Source of the DNA: Amyloporia xantha
Lineage: Eukaryota > Basidiomycota > Agaricomycetes > Polyporales > Adustoporiaceae
Assembly: GCA_036971615.1 (NCBI GenBank)
Contig: JAYKKR010000048.1
Coordinates: forward strand, 141,149-205,148
DNA: 64,000 bases
Direction: 5' to 3'
Shown piece by piece: positions 1 through 11,264 of the stretch; the first letter of the stretch is position 1; every line of letters starts with the position of its first letter. The notes beneath the pieces were generated by a model. The model was given only the letters and a program-made list of their open reading frames with translations, was not told the origin of the DNA and did not search any database. The position numbers and the translations under genes were made by a program.

Positions 1-678
1 GTCCCACGAGACGAACAGCTCGGAAAGAGTGTCGACGCGTGTAGCGTATCTATCCATTAATGAAGTAATCCGCCTCTCGAGTGCTGCTGCCGTCTTCGCG
101 TCCTCCTCATGCGCTTTCAGTAGCGCGTCCAAACGAGGCTGGAGCTCCTTGTAGTCTGCAAGTTTACCAGCACCTGTGACACCCTTGTCTTCGAGTGCCT
201 TGATCTCATGTAGGTCACGCTCTGCGGCACGGATATCGGGTTCCATCTCGGCGAGAAACGCCTCGAGTTCGCTGGGAGACATATTCTCGTATGTCGGTGG
301 AGTAGTCGTGAGGATGCCCGAAAGTGCAAACGCGGGAGTCAGATAATGCGCGTGCTGATCATCTGGCAGAGTCTATACGTGTCATATTGGATGACGCCAG
401 GATATAAACATACAGTGGTCCATGAACTTTCGGAGCCCCTCATTGCTCTGCACAACGGCATCCAGTCTGCGCTGCAGCTCTTCCGCGCGTCGAGCGAGCG
501 TGTCCCCGTTCTTGATTTCGGGTTTGCGCTCGGCGCCCTCTTGGCGGGAACCAAACAGCAGTGTCTCGAGCCATCGGAGACGTAAGTCAAGCGAGAGCAC
601 AGGCGGTATTGATGGTGGTTTTAGCGTCGATTTTGGTGGTTCCACCACCTCGTAGTCGAGGTCATGAATGGTGTTCAT
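1..678 (-). CDS. Dynactin subunit 3 (p24) homolog, 3' end cut by window edge
   Basis: Encodes a small coiled-coil subunit of the dynactin shoulder/sidearm, which links dynein to cargo. Exon 1 is 678-414 and exon 2 runs from 362 to the window edge, with a 51 bp intron (413-363, GTATGT donor, CTGCCAG acceptor). The start was placed at MNTIHDLDYEV; a longer open frame upstream reaches 864 but reads as low-quality sequence. Seen: an N-terminal SLDLRLRWLETLLFG stretch, then a long helical region ending in RVDTLSELFVSW, which resembles the C-terminal LLSKQFVQWDELL of animal p24. The remaining few C-terminal codons lie outside the window. It is divergent from the copper ATPase gene, with about 530 bp between starts. 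Family assignment rests on these two end motifs and coiled-coil character, so it is good but not certain. Confidence 0.75.
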
Positions 679-1211
679 CGATCCTGAAGGTGATACTAGG
701 TGCGGAGGAGGCGAAGACGGTGGTGTAGATGTTGATAGTAGCCTATAGCGCTGTACGTCGCCCAAAAACACACTTCCGATTGGACTGGTCATTCCGACAA
801 ATGACGGTTGCCAGTGAATGTGCAACTGGCCGGACAAGCAGTGATACTCCAAGATAAAACTCAAGGTTAGGGTTTATTAAAGCACTTAATTACACTATAG
901 CACCTTACAAAGTTAGCTTACAAAAGTATCTTATGTAATTGCTGACAGTAGTTTCCATCATAATCTCTTGTCACCTTCCCCTCAAATTCAGTAACTCTCC
1001 TCAGACTCTCGTTATTTCGCTCAACAAACCGGACTTTGTCACTTCTGCCTGAGGTAGACCGCTTAGACCACTTGAAACAAAAGTGGTGAATTAGCTCATC
1101 CTCCGATCCGGACAGCGCAGGCGCTTCATGCACTGCGGGCTCTCGCCCATCTAACATCGTACCGCTCTTTGCATGGTACATATTGTATATCCTCGCGTAT
1201 AGCAAGATATA
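679..1211. other. Divergent intergenic region, dynactin p24 / copper ATPase
   Basis: 533 bp between two divergent starts. It is AT-richer than its flanks, and short ORFs on both strands do not splice into anything recognisable. It presumably holds both promoters; no clear TATA element was identified. Confidence 0.5.
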
Positions 1212-4200
1212 ATGCCTGGTCTTTCTGCTGCTATAACGAACCTACTAGGAGGCCCATCCTCTCCCACAATTGGCGGCAAGGTCGAACTACCGCTCTCAGA
1301 GGATGAGCCTCTAGCGAACAAAGAATTAGCGGCAGCGAAATGCGAACTCAGAATAGAGGGAATGACGTGTGGAGCGTGTGTAGAGGTAAGTGTTGCGTTA
1401 TGCTCGGCCGCATCGCCAGTGTTTCTCAACGAATGCGCAGTCGATAGAGGGCATGCTCAGGACTCAGCCAGGCATCTACTCCGTAAAGGTGGCCTTGTTG
1501 GCTGAGCGTGGCATTGTAGAGTATGATCCCGGTGTCTGGAATGCGGATAAAATTATCAACGTGCGCTTCTCTACTGTGTCTCTCTGAACCCTCTGTTTAC
1601 ATAGTTTATGCAGGAAATATCTGACATTGGATTTGATGCCACCCTCATTCCACTAGCACGCTCGGACGTTGTCACACTCAGAATCTATGGGATGACATGC
1701 TCGTCTTGCACATCTACCGTAGAGACCCAGCTCAGCGCCATGCCCGGAATAAACAGTGTTGCCGTCTCATTGGCGACGGAGACATGCAAGGTCGAGTTTG
1801 ACCGCTCGCTCGTCGGCCCACGAGAAATGGTGGAACGCATAGAGGAGATGGGTTTCGACGCAATGCTCTCCGATCAGGAGGACGCGACGCAGCTACGTTC
1901 ACTTACGCGGACGAAGGAGATCCAGGAATGGCGCCAGCGATTCTACTGGAGTCTCGGCTTCGCAGTACCTGTGTTTTTCATCAGCATGATTGCGCCCCGA
2001 ATACCGTGGCTGTGCGTGCTAGTGCAGATGTGTCTGTTCCCAGGCCTCTATGTTGGTGACCTCCTGGTGCTAGGCCTCACAACACCTGCACAGTTCTGGA
2101 TCGGACAACGGTTCTATCGCAATGCGTACAAGGCTCTTCGACATGGAAGCGCAACAATGGACGTCCTCGTCATGCTGGGGACGTCTGCGGCCTACTTCTA
2201 CTCACTAGGGGCAATGATCATCGCCATGTTTCAAGGCGACCCGGAATATCACCCATTCGTATTTTTCGACACGAGCACCATGTTGATCATGTTTGTCTCT
2301 CTTGGACGCTATCTTGAGAACCGAGCGAAGGGCCGCACGAGCGCGGCGCTCACGGACCTGATGGCGCTTGCGCCGTCCATGGCCACGATCTACACTGATG
2401 CTCCCGCCTGTACGCAGGAGAAGAGGATCCCGACTGAACTGGTTCAGGTCGACGACATCGTGAAGATTGTTCCCGGAGACAAGATTCCCGCAGATGGGAC
2501 CGTGGTCCATGGCACGTCGACGGTCGATGAAAGCGCCGTCACGGGCGAGCCCGTGCCTGTGCAGAAGCAGATAGGTGACAGCGTCATTGGCGGGACCGTG
2601 AATGGTCTCGGGACGTTCAACATGCGCGTTACGCGGGCGGGGAAGGATACCGCCCTCGCTCAGATCGTCAAGCTCGTCGAGGACGCGCAGACATCCAAGG
2701 CGCCTATCCAGGCGTTTGCGGACAAGGTCGCTGGGTACTTCGTACCGGCGGTGATCACACTCGCGGTGGTCACTTTCTCCGGGTGGATGGTTATATCCCA
2801 TGTCATCAGGGAGACCGCACTGCCCGAGATGTTCCGCATGCCCGGTGCTAGCAAGCTGGCGGTGTGCTTGCAGCTGTGCATATCCGTAGTGGTGGTTGCA
2901 TGCCCGTGCGCTCTGGGGCTGAGCACCCCGACAGCGATCATGGTCGGCACAGGGGTGGGCGCTAAGAATGGTATCCTGATCAAGGGTGGTCGTGCCCTGG
3001 AGGCTAGCAGATTCATCAAGAGGGTCGTATTGGACAAGACCGGGACCGTCACGGAGGGCAAACTCACTGTAGTAGCTGCTGCGTGGGTGCCTGCCACCGA
3101 CTACGAGGAATTACCGACTCAGGGGCTGGACGAGGTCTCCCTTCGTGCGAAGTGCGCTGAGGGACTCACCCGTGCTGAACTCATCGCAATGGTCGCTGCA
3201 ACCGAAGCTCGCTCTGAGCATCCTTTGGCGAAGGCCGTTGCTGTATATGGCAGGGATCTCCTAGGGAAAGCCATAATGGCGGTCCCTCAGGTCAACATCG
3301 ACTCGTTTGAAGGCGTTCCGGGTGCAGGCGTCAAAGCGACCGTCACATTATCTGACAAGAGGAGCCAGTATATCATCTACGTCGGGACCGCCCGGTTCGT
3401 GATGCAGTCCGACGATGGTCAGCTTCCCGCCGCGCTGTCTGTCTTTGATAATCAGGAAGCATCACAAGGGCTGACCACTATTTTCGTCTCGGTGTCGAGC
3501 CCTGCGAGACAGCCATCTCCTGTGCTGTCAATCGCGCTCTCGGATGCTCCTAGGCCGTCCTCGATTTACGCGATCAAGGCCCTGCAGTCTATGGGCATCG
3601 AGGTGAATATGATGACAGGTGATGGCCGAGACACCGCACTGGCTGTTGCAAAGCAGGTCGGCATCAAGCCCGAGGGTGTTTGGGCTAACATGAGCCCGAA
3701 GGGCAAGGCATCTGTGGTGACCGAGCTCATGGAGAAAGGTGGTGGCGGTGTTGCGATGGTATGTTATTCAGCATGGAGTTCAGATGTGATACTCACATTA
3801 TTTCGATAATCAGGTCGGTGACGGTATCAACGACTCGCCCTCGTTAGTGGCAGCTTCTGTTGGTATTGCGCTGTCTTCAGGAACATCAGTCGCTATTGAG
3901 GCTGCCGACATCGTACTCATGCGCTCCGATCTTCTGGACGTCGTCGCTGCCCTTCACCTTTCGCGCGCAATCTTTACAACAATTAGACGCAATCTTGTCT
4001 GGGCATGTGTCTACAATTTGCTCGGAATCCCTCTCGCAATGGGCTTCTTCCTTCCATTCGGGATTCGTCTGCATCCGATGATGGCGGGGGCTGCCATGGC
4101 GTTCTCATCCGTCAGTGTTGTTACGAGTTCCTTATTGCTGAAGGGGTGGACACGTCCTCCATCCAGCGTCATGCCTGGAGAAGTGATTCCCCATGAGACT

Positions 4201-4323
4201 TTGTGGGATGGCGTACGGACCTTCCTGTACGACACATGGTTGACTTTCCGCAGTCTCGTTGGCGGAAGGCGACGTTCTTCTGGTTACAGTCAGCTACCTG
4301 TTGAGATGAGCGAGGCGGTGTAG
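1212..4323 (+). CDS. CCC2: Copper-transporting P1B-type ATPase (CCC2/ATP7 family)
   Basis: Pumps Cu(I) into the late secretory pathway for loading of cuproenzymes such as multicopper oxidases. Exons: 1212-1385, 1441-1560, 1614-3758, 3814-4323; about 982 aa, the normal length for fungal Ccc2. Two N-terminal heavy-metal-associated domains carry MTCGAC (Cys about 53/56) and MTCSSC (Cys about 127/130). Membrane segments follow. The phosphatase motif TGEPVP, the transport motif CPC (about residues 528-530), the phosphorylation site DKTGT (Asp about 572), SEHPLAKA and the hinge GDGINDSP (split by the last intron, reading VGDGINDS after splicing) are all present. The CPC motif marks Cu+/Ag+ rather than Ca2+ transport. 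The ATP-binding loop reads TGDGRDTA where many homologs have TGDN. The frame is intact throughout. The short N-terminal leader before HMA1 lacks a signal peptide. Confidence 0.95.
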
Positions 4324-4765
4324 GGCAGGTTATAAACTGAGGGAGTTCTGGGGTTCTGCTAAATACTCATATTTGTCTGCATTCGTTAATCGTGTACTAT
4401 TGTTTCTTCTGGTGCTAAATCTCCATCTGTATATTCTTAGCTAGCACACATATTTTTATGTCGGTGCCAATGAAATATTACTTGAGTCTGTGAATTGAAT
4501 TTGAAGTGGTTTGGTCGATTCAATCGGATTGTTTGAAGGTGATGACCTCCAGCTTTGGCAGCACGCTGCCTCGGCCCTCCATGGAGCCAGTGTAAGGAAT
4601 TGGTGAGATAGACCCATGCTATGTATTCCATAGTCATTTGCAATGTGATGAAGAGGCAAAACGTGGTGCATACAGACGTGATCGATCGATCATCTACTTC
4701 CGAGGGACGGGACAATTAATTGTGGCGTTGTACCTCAGTGCTCACCATCGTACTGCTATCTCGCC
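4324..4765. other. Intergenic, CCC2 3' flank and RMT2 promoter
   Basis: About 440 bp between two same-strand genes. Two overlapping minus-strand ORFs (4437-4715) have no recognisable content. No repeat or RNA gene seen. Confidence 0.5.
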
Positions 4766-4817
4766 ATGTTGTACCTCAACGAAGACTTGTACGTAGCGAT
4801 CATATTTTGCGTCACTA

Positions 4818-6390
4818 ATGTCGATTTTGCAGCTGAAGTCTCCGTTTAGTGATGAAAATGGAGAATCTCACATAACTTGCACCCCGAATATGATGCTCCT
4901 GTCAGCTGCTACAGGGCCTATTGACCGATTAGAGCAGCTAGTATGCGACATGAATGCAACTTTATCAATGCGCGATTCTATGGAGGGGCTTTCACCTCTT
5001 CACTTGGCTGCAGAGGTTGGCGACGAGGAGAACGTGCGGTGGATGCTCGACCATGGAGCGCGTTGGAATCAGGCAGATGAGTATGAACGTACAGCAGGCG
5101 AGCTGGCACTGCAAAATGGTTTTCCTGAATGCTACAGGATAATTTTTGATAGTGCCGTCTCGTCAGGTAAGTCTAGTCGGAGTCCTACGAAAGTCAAGTT
5201 ATGTCAGAAAAGCGCAACTGACCAGCTATTCTACGACCCAATCACTCAGAATATGAGTACTGGTGCGATCCTCATCCGTCACGCGCAGGCGGTGAAAATC
5301 TGCTGGGAGACCTTCGGACACAGCCCTATAGAATCATCAATAGCGAGTACTTAGTCACAAATGTCAAGTTTATGAATCCTCGTCCTGAAGTACCGGATGA
5401 CTTCGCCATGGTCACGCAGGGAGGGACTGGGGTCATGATGGAATGGGAAAGACCATTAAGTACACGCCACTGAAGGAACCCTGTACGTCGCCACACTTAT
5501 CGCTGTTCGTCTCTAGTGAAAGAAACCGCGCGTCTGCTATGTGAAGACATGGGGAGAGGGAAGTCCGTCCTGAACGTCGGCTTCGGCCTGGGCATTGTAT
5601 GATCCGCGCATCCGCCGTCTTACCAGTGATGAGATTTCTCAATAAAAGCCCTTAGATCGATTCCTACCTCCAGCAATACGAGCCGGCGACTCACACCATC
5701 ATCGAGGCTCATCCCCAATGTCTCAAATACATGCGGGAGAACGGATGGTATGACAAGCCGAACGTCCGGATCCTAGAAGGCCCCTGGTTCGACTTCGTCG
5801 GCCCTAAAGCGCTCAACGACATCGAATGGCCCGCTCGCAATGACGGCACTGCCATAGACGGCCTCGGCACGTTTGATGCTATCTACTTCGACACGTTCAA
5901 CGAGGGGTACTCAGGCCACCTCGCCTTTCTGCGCTGCGTGCCTCATCTCCTCTCGGGGCCCCGTGCACGGTTCTCGTTCTTCCATGGGCACGCCCGAGGT
6001 TGGGAGCTGGGCTATGAGGTATCGTGATATGTACAGTAACCATGCATCGGCGTGTTGTTTTGATACGGTTTCACAGGTTTACAGCGAAGTCGCTCGGCTG
6101 CATGCTAACGACCTCGGTCTCGCGACGAAATACTTCGGTACAGTTCCTGCATTCATGCGCTAGCAATTCAGGGCGCCTCTCGCTGACCACACACTCAAGA
6201 TTGTCACATCGATCCCAAGACAGTATGGGAGAGCTTCAATGAGCTCAAAGGAGTACGAGTCGTTTTCGCGTATAGCCTGAAGTCATATGCGCATACTGAA
6301 TGCATTTTTCAGGATCACCATCATCCTTACAAGATACCCATCTTGTATATGGGCCCCACTATCATGAGGCGAAACCGCTTGGCAACCTAA
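4818..6390 (+). CDS. RMT2: Protein arginine N-methyltransferase 2 (Rmt2 type) with ankyrin-like N terminus
   Basis: Rmt2 is an S-adenosylmethionine-dependent enzyme that, in yeast, modifies the delta nitrogen of an arginine in ribosomal protein L12. The gene appears broken in raw frames, but seven exons join in phase: 4818-5166, 5226-5459, 5517-5596, 5656-6018, 6077-6137, 6200-6252, 6313-6390. This gives about 405 aa, matching yeast Rmt2 (412). Seen: an ankyrin-like stretch (GLSPLHLAAEVGDEENVRWM), the SAM site KSVLNVGFGLGI, the acidic loop HTIIEAHP, then GPWFDF and FDAIYFDTFNEGY typical of Rmt2. Introns have CTGAC-type branch points, for example in 6138-6199. An alternative start exists: a 27 nt exon at 4766-4792 joined to 4833 by a 40 bp intron with a CTAAT branch site. 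The C terminus (exons 6-7) is the least certain part. Confidence 0.85.
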
Positions 6391-6631
6391 CTTTGTTCCA
6401 TATCATGAACGTAACACGACCACTCTCGGATGGCAGCATTTTGGGGCAGCGATTGCTTTTGGGACGCCTTAATGCAAAATTAGACCGGGTTGATGGAGAG
6501 CCCACTGTAGTCGATTATGTAGGGCAGCGCGATGAGTCTCGGATGTAGCTCGTGTTCTGGGTGCGCCGAGGCAATTCCAGCGGACCTACAGACTCTTGCG
6601 ATAATTGGGACAGACAGCACTCATTGCGCCA

Positions 6632-7258
6632 TCATCTTACCCAAGATGTAGCTGGATCAATCAAACGCAGAAGTAGTGTACTCACGCAAGGTTGATTTCT
6701 CCTGCTCGTATAGTGCACATACGCCAAGCACGGCAAAAGTTGCGAAATATACACAGATGAACAACGTCATATCCTCACAGAGAGGGTCACTGGCCAACCA
6801 CTGCACCTGACACTACAAGAATGCGTAGCGCCATCTCCGTGCGCGTAAGCGATAAGCTACAAACGCAGCTACTGGCGACCGCGAGACTCGAGTCGCCTGA
6901 CAGTATGCGACCCACCGGAGAGAATGTTCCGGCTTCTGGGAATGTCTTGACTGCGGCCTATAATCCTGGAACAGATTCAGTCACCGCAGTAAGCCGACGG
7001 TATAAAACCAGCACAGTAGAACTGCTACTTACCAGCGGGCACCGGTCGTGGCGGTGTCCGTGAGGTTTGCCGCCAAATGGAATTAGGCATCGGCTTTAGC
7101 TTTAGCTTGGAACGACGATTGACTTCTTCTCGTTCTTTTGTCCCAGTAATTGCACCACGGTCGACATCGCTTGTGCGCATGGAGGGTTCATGCCATGATT
7201 GATATCCTTTTGCATTCAGTAGCGGAAGTGTCCTTGCCGCCGTTACTTCTTGATCCAT
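6632..7258 (-). CDS. Hypothetical tail-anchored small protein (spliced model)
   Basis: Not a recognised family. A four-exon model holds phase throughout: 7258-7033, 6957-6873, 6789-6686, 6651-6632 (144 aa). It was built from clear donors (GTAAGT at 7032, GTGAGT at 6685) and acceptors (CCAG at 6790, CCAG at 6652). The first 104 residues are polar and basic. Residues about 111-132 form one hydrophobic segment followed by a short charged tail (EQEKSTL), so the protein may be a single-pass C-terminal anchor protein. The start MDQEVTAARTL has A at -3. Coding support is the uninterrupted phase plus the sharply defined membrane segment. Exon 2 uses a TATAG acceptor (6959-6958) rather than the nearer TTCCAG, because the latter gives an immediate stop; that junction is the weak point. 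It converges with RMT2. Confidence 0.4.
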
Positions 7259-8070
7259 ATTGTGGCGGCTCGTCGTGCCGCAATCATCGCCTGCAGGTGG
7301 CTCACGCGCAAGGGGATAGCTGGCTGCGGCATGTAGACAACAGCTGTCAGAGACAGCTCGACGCGCCGCGATTTGACTGGTCGTACAGATAACGGTTGCG
7401 AAAGACCCCAGTACCCGGCGTACTCTGTGGCGCCAGCGGTCGCGACGTGCGCGTCCTGAGTTTGCACCAGCCCACCGCGGAAAATCGCCGGTCCTTGGAA
7501 GATCCGCGGAGTCCATCTGCGTCTGTGGCTGACACACTCAAGCTAGTTCGGCCGTGCCATAGGTCGCTTCCACATCTCCACAATCGAGGCAGGGACTCAG
7601 TCGAGCACCGTGGTCTCACGATCGCCTTAGCCCCGGATGGGTTCAAGGTCAAACTTCCAAGTTTCAAGCCCCAAGTCTTGAGCGCCATTAGCGCTGAGTG
7701 TGGGCGCATCGACGCGCTTTTCGACCGAGTACCTCAAGGGTCAGCGAATCAGTGCCAAGCACAACTCTAACCATGTCTTGGCTGCCCGGGAGGGTCCTCG
7801 GACGATTGGGGATTGCGCTGATCGTGCTTGTGCGACCGGTTTGTCGGATCTGCCCCAGTCGGAACTGAGAAGCAAAAACAAACGGGGGGTCGCGGCGATG
7901 TTGGTGAGAGGCTAATTGATCTGACATTGGAGGGATTGGAGATCAGGGCAAAAAAAAATGGGGAGGTAGAGGATTGGGGTGACGGACGGATGCCAGCTGG
8001 AAATTGACCAAAATGGTTTTGCACTTGCCGAATATTGCACACGGACGGTAGATACCACGGCCACGATCCA
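7259..8070. other. Gene-less stretch between two small minus-strand models
   Basis: About 810 bp. Overlapping ORFs of 70-140 codons occur in several frames on both strands, but none splices into recognisable protein. A short A-run lies at about 7951-7959. The stretch probably contains the promoter and 5' UTR of the 144 aa model. Confidence 0.4.
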
Positions 8071-8423
8071 TCAGCGAGAAAGCTGAGTTTCGACGGTGGT
8101 GGTCTCACGGTCATTGAAGAGCACCCATGTGCCAGGGTGTAGGGTGCAGATATGTTCTGCTTGATTGTACGGCAGGTGTCCGCAATCAAGATTGCGCGTC
8201 CGGATACGTACGCGCTGATTTTTTCTCAATCGCGGCTCGGGTCTCCGTGACCGAGCCTGCCCGCGGAAGCTTATGGATTGCAAAGTCGATATCAGCAACT
8301 GTTCCAAGCGAGAATTAGGGATTAAAATGGACGCAACAAATGAACCTGGGCTACTCACATTGATCAATTACTGCACTGGCTCATCGGGTGCTGTCGGTCA
8401 GACAGACTTTCCGTGCCAGACAT
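8071..8423 (-). CDS. Small hypothetical protein, 74 aa (three-exon model)
   Basis: Not a recognised family. Exons 8423-8372, 8298-8212 and 8156-8071 join in phase to 74 codons. The second intron (8211-8157) has a consensus GTACGT donor and a GCAG acceptor. The first uses GTAATT; a better-looking GTGAGT donor 13 nt downstream would run into a stop codon. The peptide reads as ordinary soluble protein, with a helical SVTETRAAIEKKSA stretch followed by HPGTWVLFNDRETTTVE. No signal peptide or membrane segment is seen. The gene lies about 450 bp upstream of the divergent ZIP transporter. It would be missed by ORF-length filters. Alternatively it could be a fragment of a longer gene with exons not identified here. 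Confidence 0.35.
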
Positions 8424-8879
8424 AACGAGATTTATTGGCCTTACTGTCGTCGGTGGGGAACGCTCCCGACGATTGACAGTGCGCCTCACTGCTTGCAACT
8501 GGATCCACGCGTGTCAGTGTCAGCCTCACTGTCAGGCACTGGCCAGGAGGGGCAGAAAGTTGGGTGGTGACCGCGAGGGTACCCATATGATGTCTTACTG
8601 ACACGTGACGCAACCCTACGCGAAAAAGAGCGAACGTGTGGCTCTGATTGGCTGAAGGATGTGAGGAGGACCCGAGCGGTCATAGGGCACCAGAGCAGTC
8701 AGTGGGCTACCGGGCCATATGTCCCAAACGTTTCTCTCCAACGCCCCTTCCACCCTCCCAGTTCGTCCCTTTCCTCCATCCAACTGTTCGTACCTGTTTA
8801 TTCAGGTATATAACCGCTACTTCGCCTTCTTGACCTCTGGACCACTCGCACTGTGCACGAGACACCGACGACTGTCACA
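8424..8879. other. Divergent intergenic region upstream of the ZIP transporter
   Basis: About 455 bp, with a pyrimidine-rich stretch at about 8730-8800 just before a TATA element. No additional gene seen. Confidence 0.5.
8806..8813 (+). promoter_or_regulatory. TATA box of the ZIP transporter gene
   Basis: The motif GTATATAA lies about 70 bp upstream of the ATG at 8880 and follows a CT-rich tract, an arrangement common at fungal core promoters. The role is inferred from position and motif. Confidence 0.5.
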
Positions 8880-10208
8880 ATGAGGAACTCCAGGATGATG
8901 CGTCGTGACGACAGCGACCCGTGCGGGCCAGGCGGCGGCGCAGAGACCTACACCTCTCTTCGCATAGCCTCCATTTTTATCATCATGGCGACTTCCATGT
9001 TCGGCGCCCTTTTCCCCGTCATCTCTCGCCGCACCAAATGGCTGCGTGTGCACGTCCCAACGACCGTCTTCCAGATTGCCAAGTATTTTGGAAGCGGGGT
9101 CATCGTGCGCTGTCTTTTATCCACTCACGCAGCTAGCCAATTGACGCGTTAATATCCGACAGATCGCGACCGCTTTCATTCATCTCCTGGACCCTGCGAT
9201 GCAAGAGCTCGGCTCGCCGTGTTTATCCCCCGCATGGCAGGAATACGTGCGTCCTAATTGAATGTTTCATTTCTCGCAGCTGACACACATCGGTTGCTCC
9301 AGCCCTATGCGCTCGCGATATCTCTCATCAGCATCTTCATGATCTTCATCGTCGAGATTATTGCCTTCCGCTGGGGCACTGCAGTGCTCGCTAAGCTTGG
9401 CCTTGAACACGACGCACACGGCCATGGCCTTGCTGCAGGAGCACACGCCGCTCACGGACCCGAGGGCGAACACTCCTCTCGTCCTCATGCGGGCGTGTAT
9501 CCCGACTCGGACGCAGGCATGGTCAAGGAGATTGGCGGGTCGGGCGACATCGAGTCCCTCTCCGAGAAGCAGGCACTCTCACATGTGCACCGTGGGGGGA
9601 TGTCGGACTCGGCCATCGCGCAGATTCTGGGTGTTGCGATCCTTGAGTTTGGTGTGTTGCTGCATAGGTGTGTGCGATTGTTTAGGACAGTATGGAATGT
9701 GACTGACGTCGAAATAGCACGCTGATTGGCCTGACTCTCGCTGTGGACCCTGATTTCAAGATCCTGTTCGTCGTGATCATCTTCCACCGTATGTGTCGTT
9801 CGCCTGTTTTCTCGTCACACTCTCATAACTCTGGCTGTGTCCTCAGAAATGTTCGAAGGGCTCGGTGTCGGTTCGCGGCTCGCGTACATGGAGCTGCCGC
9901 CCGCGTACTCCTACGTGCCCGTCATCGGCGGGTGCCTGTATGGAATAACGACGCCAATCGGGATCGCCGCGGGGCTCGGTGTGCGCACGACGTACAACCC
10001 GGGAAGCACGACGGCGAGCATCGTGAGCGGGGTCATGGACGCGTTCAGCAGCGGGATCCTCATCTACACCGGCCTCGTCGAGCTGATGGCGCACGAGTTC
10101 ATCTTCAACAAGGCGATGATGGAGGGGTCGAACCGGCAGCTGGCGTTCGCGATTGGATGCATGATGCTCGGCGCGGGGCTGATGGCGCTCCTTGGGAAGT
10201 GGGCATGA
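8880..10208 (+). CDS. ZIP family zinc/iron plasma-membrane transporter (ZRT1/2-like)
   Basis: Imports Zn2+ (possibly Fe2+) into the cytosol. Exons: 8880-9104, 9163-9246, 9303-9667, 9718-9788, 9847-10208; 368 aa, the normal ZIP length. The start ATG follows CACA; an upstream GTG-initiated extension is rejected. Eight membrane segments can be traced. TM2 carries IATAFIHLLDP. The cytosolic loop between TM3 and TM4 is histidine-rich (EHDAHGHGLAAGAHAAH, around residues 138-155). TM4 and TM5 bear the metal-site region including HQMFEGLGVGSRLA, where the HQ pair is created by splicing. The intron at 9247-9302 contains an earlier AG at about 9279 that would shift frame, so the distal AG after a CTGAC branch site is used. 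Immediately downstream lies a foldback element. Confidence 0.93.
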
Positions 10209-10592
10209 TGCCTTGGTATCGGTATCTTTGTTGTTTCTTTGCCTCCCTTCTGCAAGCATTTTTACGGTACGGTACATACTACAGTACACCCCATCTGCTC
10301 TTCTCCCATTCATCCGCGATCCCCCTTTCCCTGCCGACGACAATCCGATAGACTCATCACGCACACACTCACGGCTCTGCTCCGCTATCATTATCGTTAC
10401 TTGTCTCATTACTGATCTGCATGCATGTACTGCGGGGAGTGTACGATATCTCCACAACTGATTGATGATGACCACGCGTTGTGTACGTTATGGACCGACG
10501 CCTATCCGGTGACCCACAAAATGAGATCTTCGTGGCAAACAAAAGTGTCTTTTCGTGGGCGAAAGTCGAGCCACGACGTGGAATGGCTATAT
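10209..10592. other. 3' flank of the ZIP gene up to the foldback element
   Basis: About 385 bp of probable 3' UTR and spacer. It includes a short GGTACGGTAC duplication near 10265. No gene recognised. Confidence 0.4.
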
Positions 10593-10594
10593 TA

Positions 10595-11264
10595 GGGTGT
10601 TCCACAGTAGGGTTTCCGCGCAGTTTCCGCTCAGTTTCGAGCCAGATTCCATTCTGGTTTCCGACTGCCCGAGATACCCGAGAATCCGGCAAAGCCCGGA
10701 AACTGCGTTTTCAACTTTGATCAGGGCATTGGAAACTGGAGCTCGAGTATGCTCGCCACGCCTGTATTTGTTCGGGTTTGTATTAGATAAGCAGGGGTAC
10801 CTAACCACATGACCGTCTGTGACAAACTATGCAGATAGCCTGTAAACCTCATTGATTCAGGTAATGAGGGATGTAGTGCCATAAGAAGTTGTTAGAAGTA
10901 TTGAAAATGGATTCTCTTCCTTTATATAGCCTTGCAAATGAGATGTAAGGACAATACTTACAACTTAGCAGCCATCTGTGCCGCACTTTTGTGACGTGGC
11001 CAGCGATGATTTTTAGCAGTGGGTCACACCATGTCACATTGAGATTATCACGTATCTAATCGATCTGCTTATCTAATACAAACCCGAACAAATACAGGCG
11101 TGGCGAGCATACTCGAGCTCCAGTTTCCAATGCCCTGATCAAAGTTGAAAACGCAGTTTCCGGGCTTTGCCGGATTCTCGGGCATCTCGGGCAGTCGGAA
11201 ACCAGAATGGAATCTGGCTCGAAACTGAGCGGAAACTGCGCGGAAACCCTACTGTGGAACACCC
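10595..11264. mobile_element. Foldback/MITE-like element with 200 bp terminal inverted repeats
   Basis: Left arm 10595-10794 and right arm 11065-11264 are inverted copies of each other. The only difference I found is in the arm centre (GAGATACCC versus GAGATGCCC). The ends read GGGTGTTCCACAG... and ...CTGTGGAACACCC, and each is flanked by TA, so a TA target duplication typical of Tc1/mariner-type insertion is possible. No longer duplication is convincing. The 270 bp centre is AT-rich and holds no transposase. Short ORFs seen in both arms are the same sequence read in opposite directions and are not genes. The near-identity of the arms suggests recent insertion or gene conversion. Mutator-like elements also have long arms, but the expected 9 bp duplication is absent. 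Confidence 0.8.

Noticed and set aside
2205..2801. 198-codon antisense ORF inside the copper ATPase gene
   Set aside because: A shadow of biased codon use opposite a conserved domain; no independent features.
5226..6018. RMT2 as a pseudogene, because raw frames show stops
   Set aside because: All stops fall within introns with good donors, branch points and acceptors. The spliced frame is open and full length.
1212..10208. A metal-homeostasis gene cluster (copper ATPase plus ZIP transporter)
   Set aside because: The genes are about 4.5 kb apart with RMT2 and unrelated small models between, on ordinary spacing. No shared regulatory motif was seen.
10555..10812. 85-codon ORF repeated at 11056-11262 on the other strand as apparent paralogs
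   Set aside because: Both are the same terminal inverted repeat of the foldback element, not proteins.
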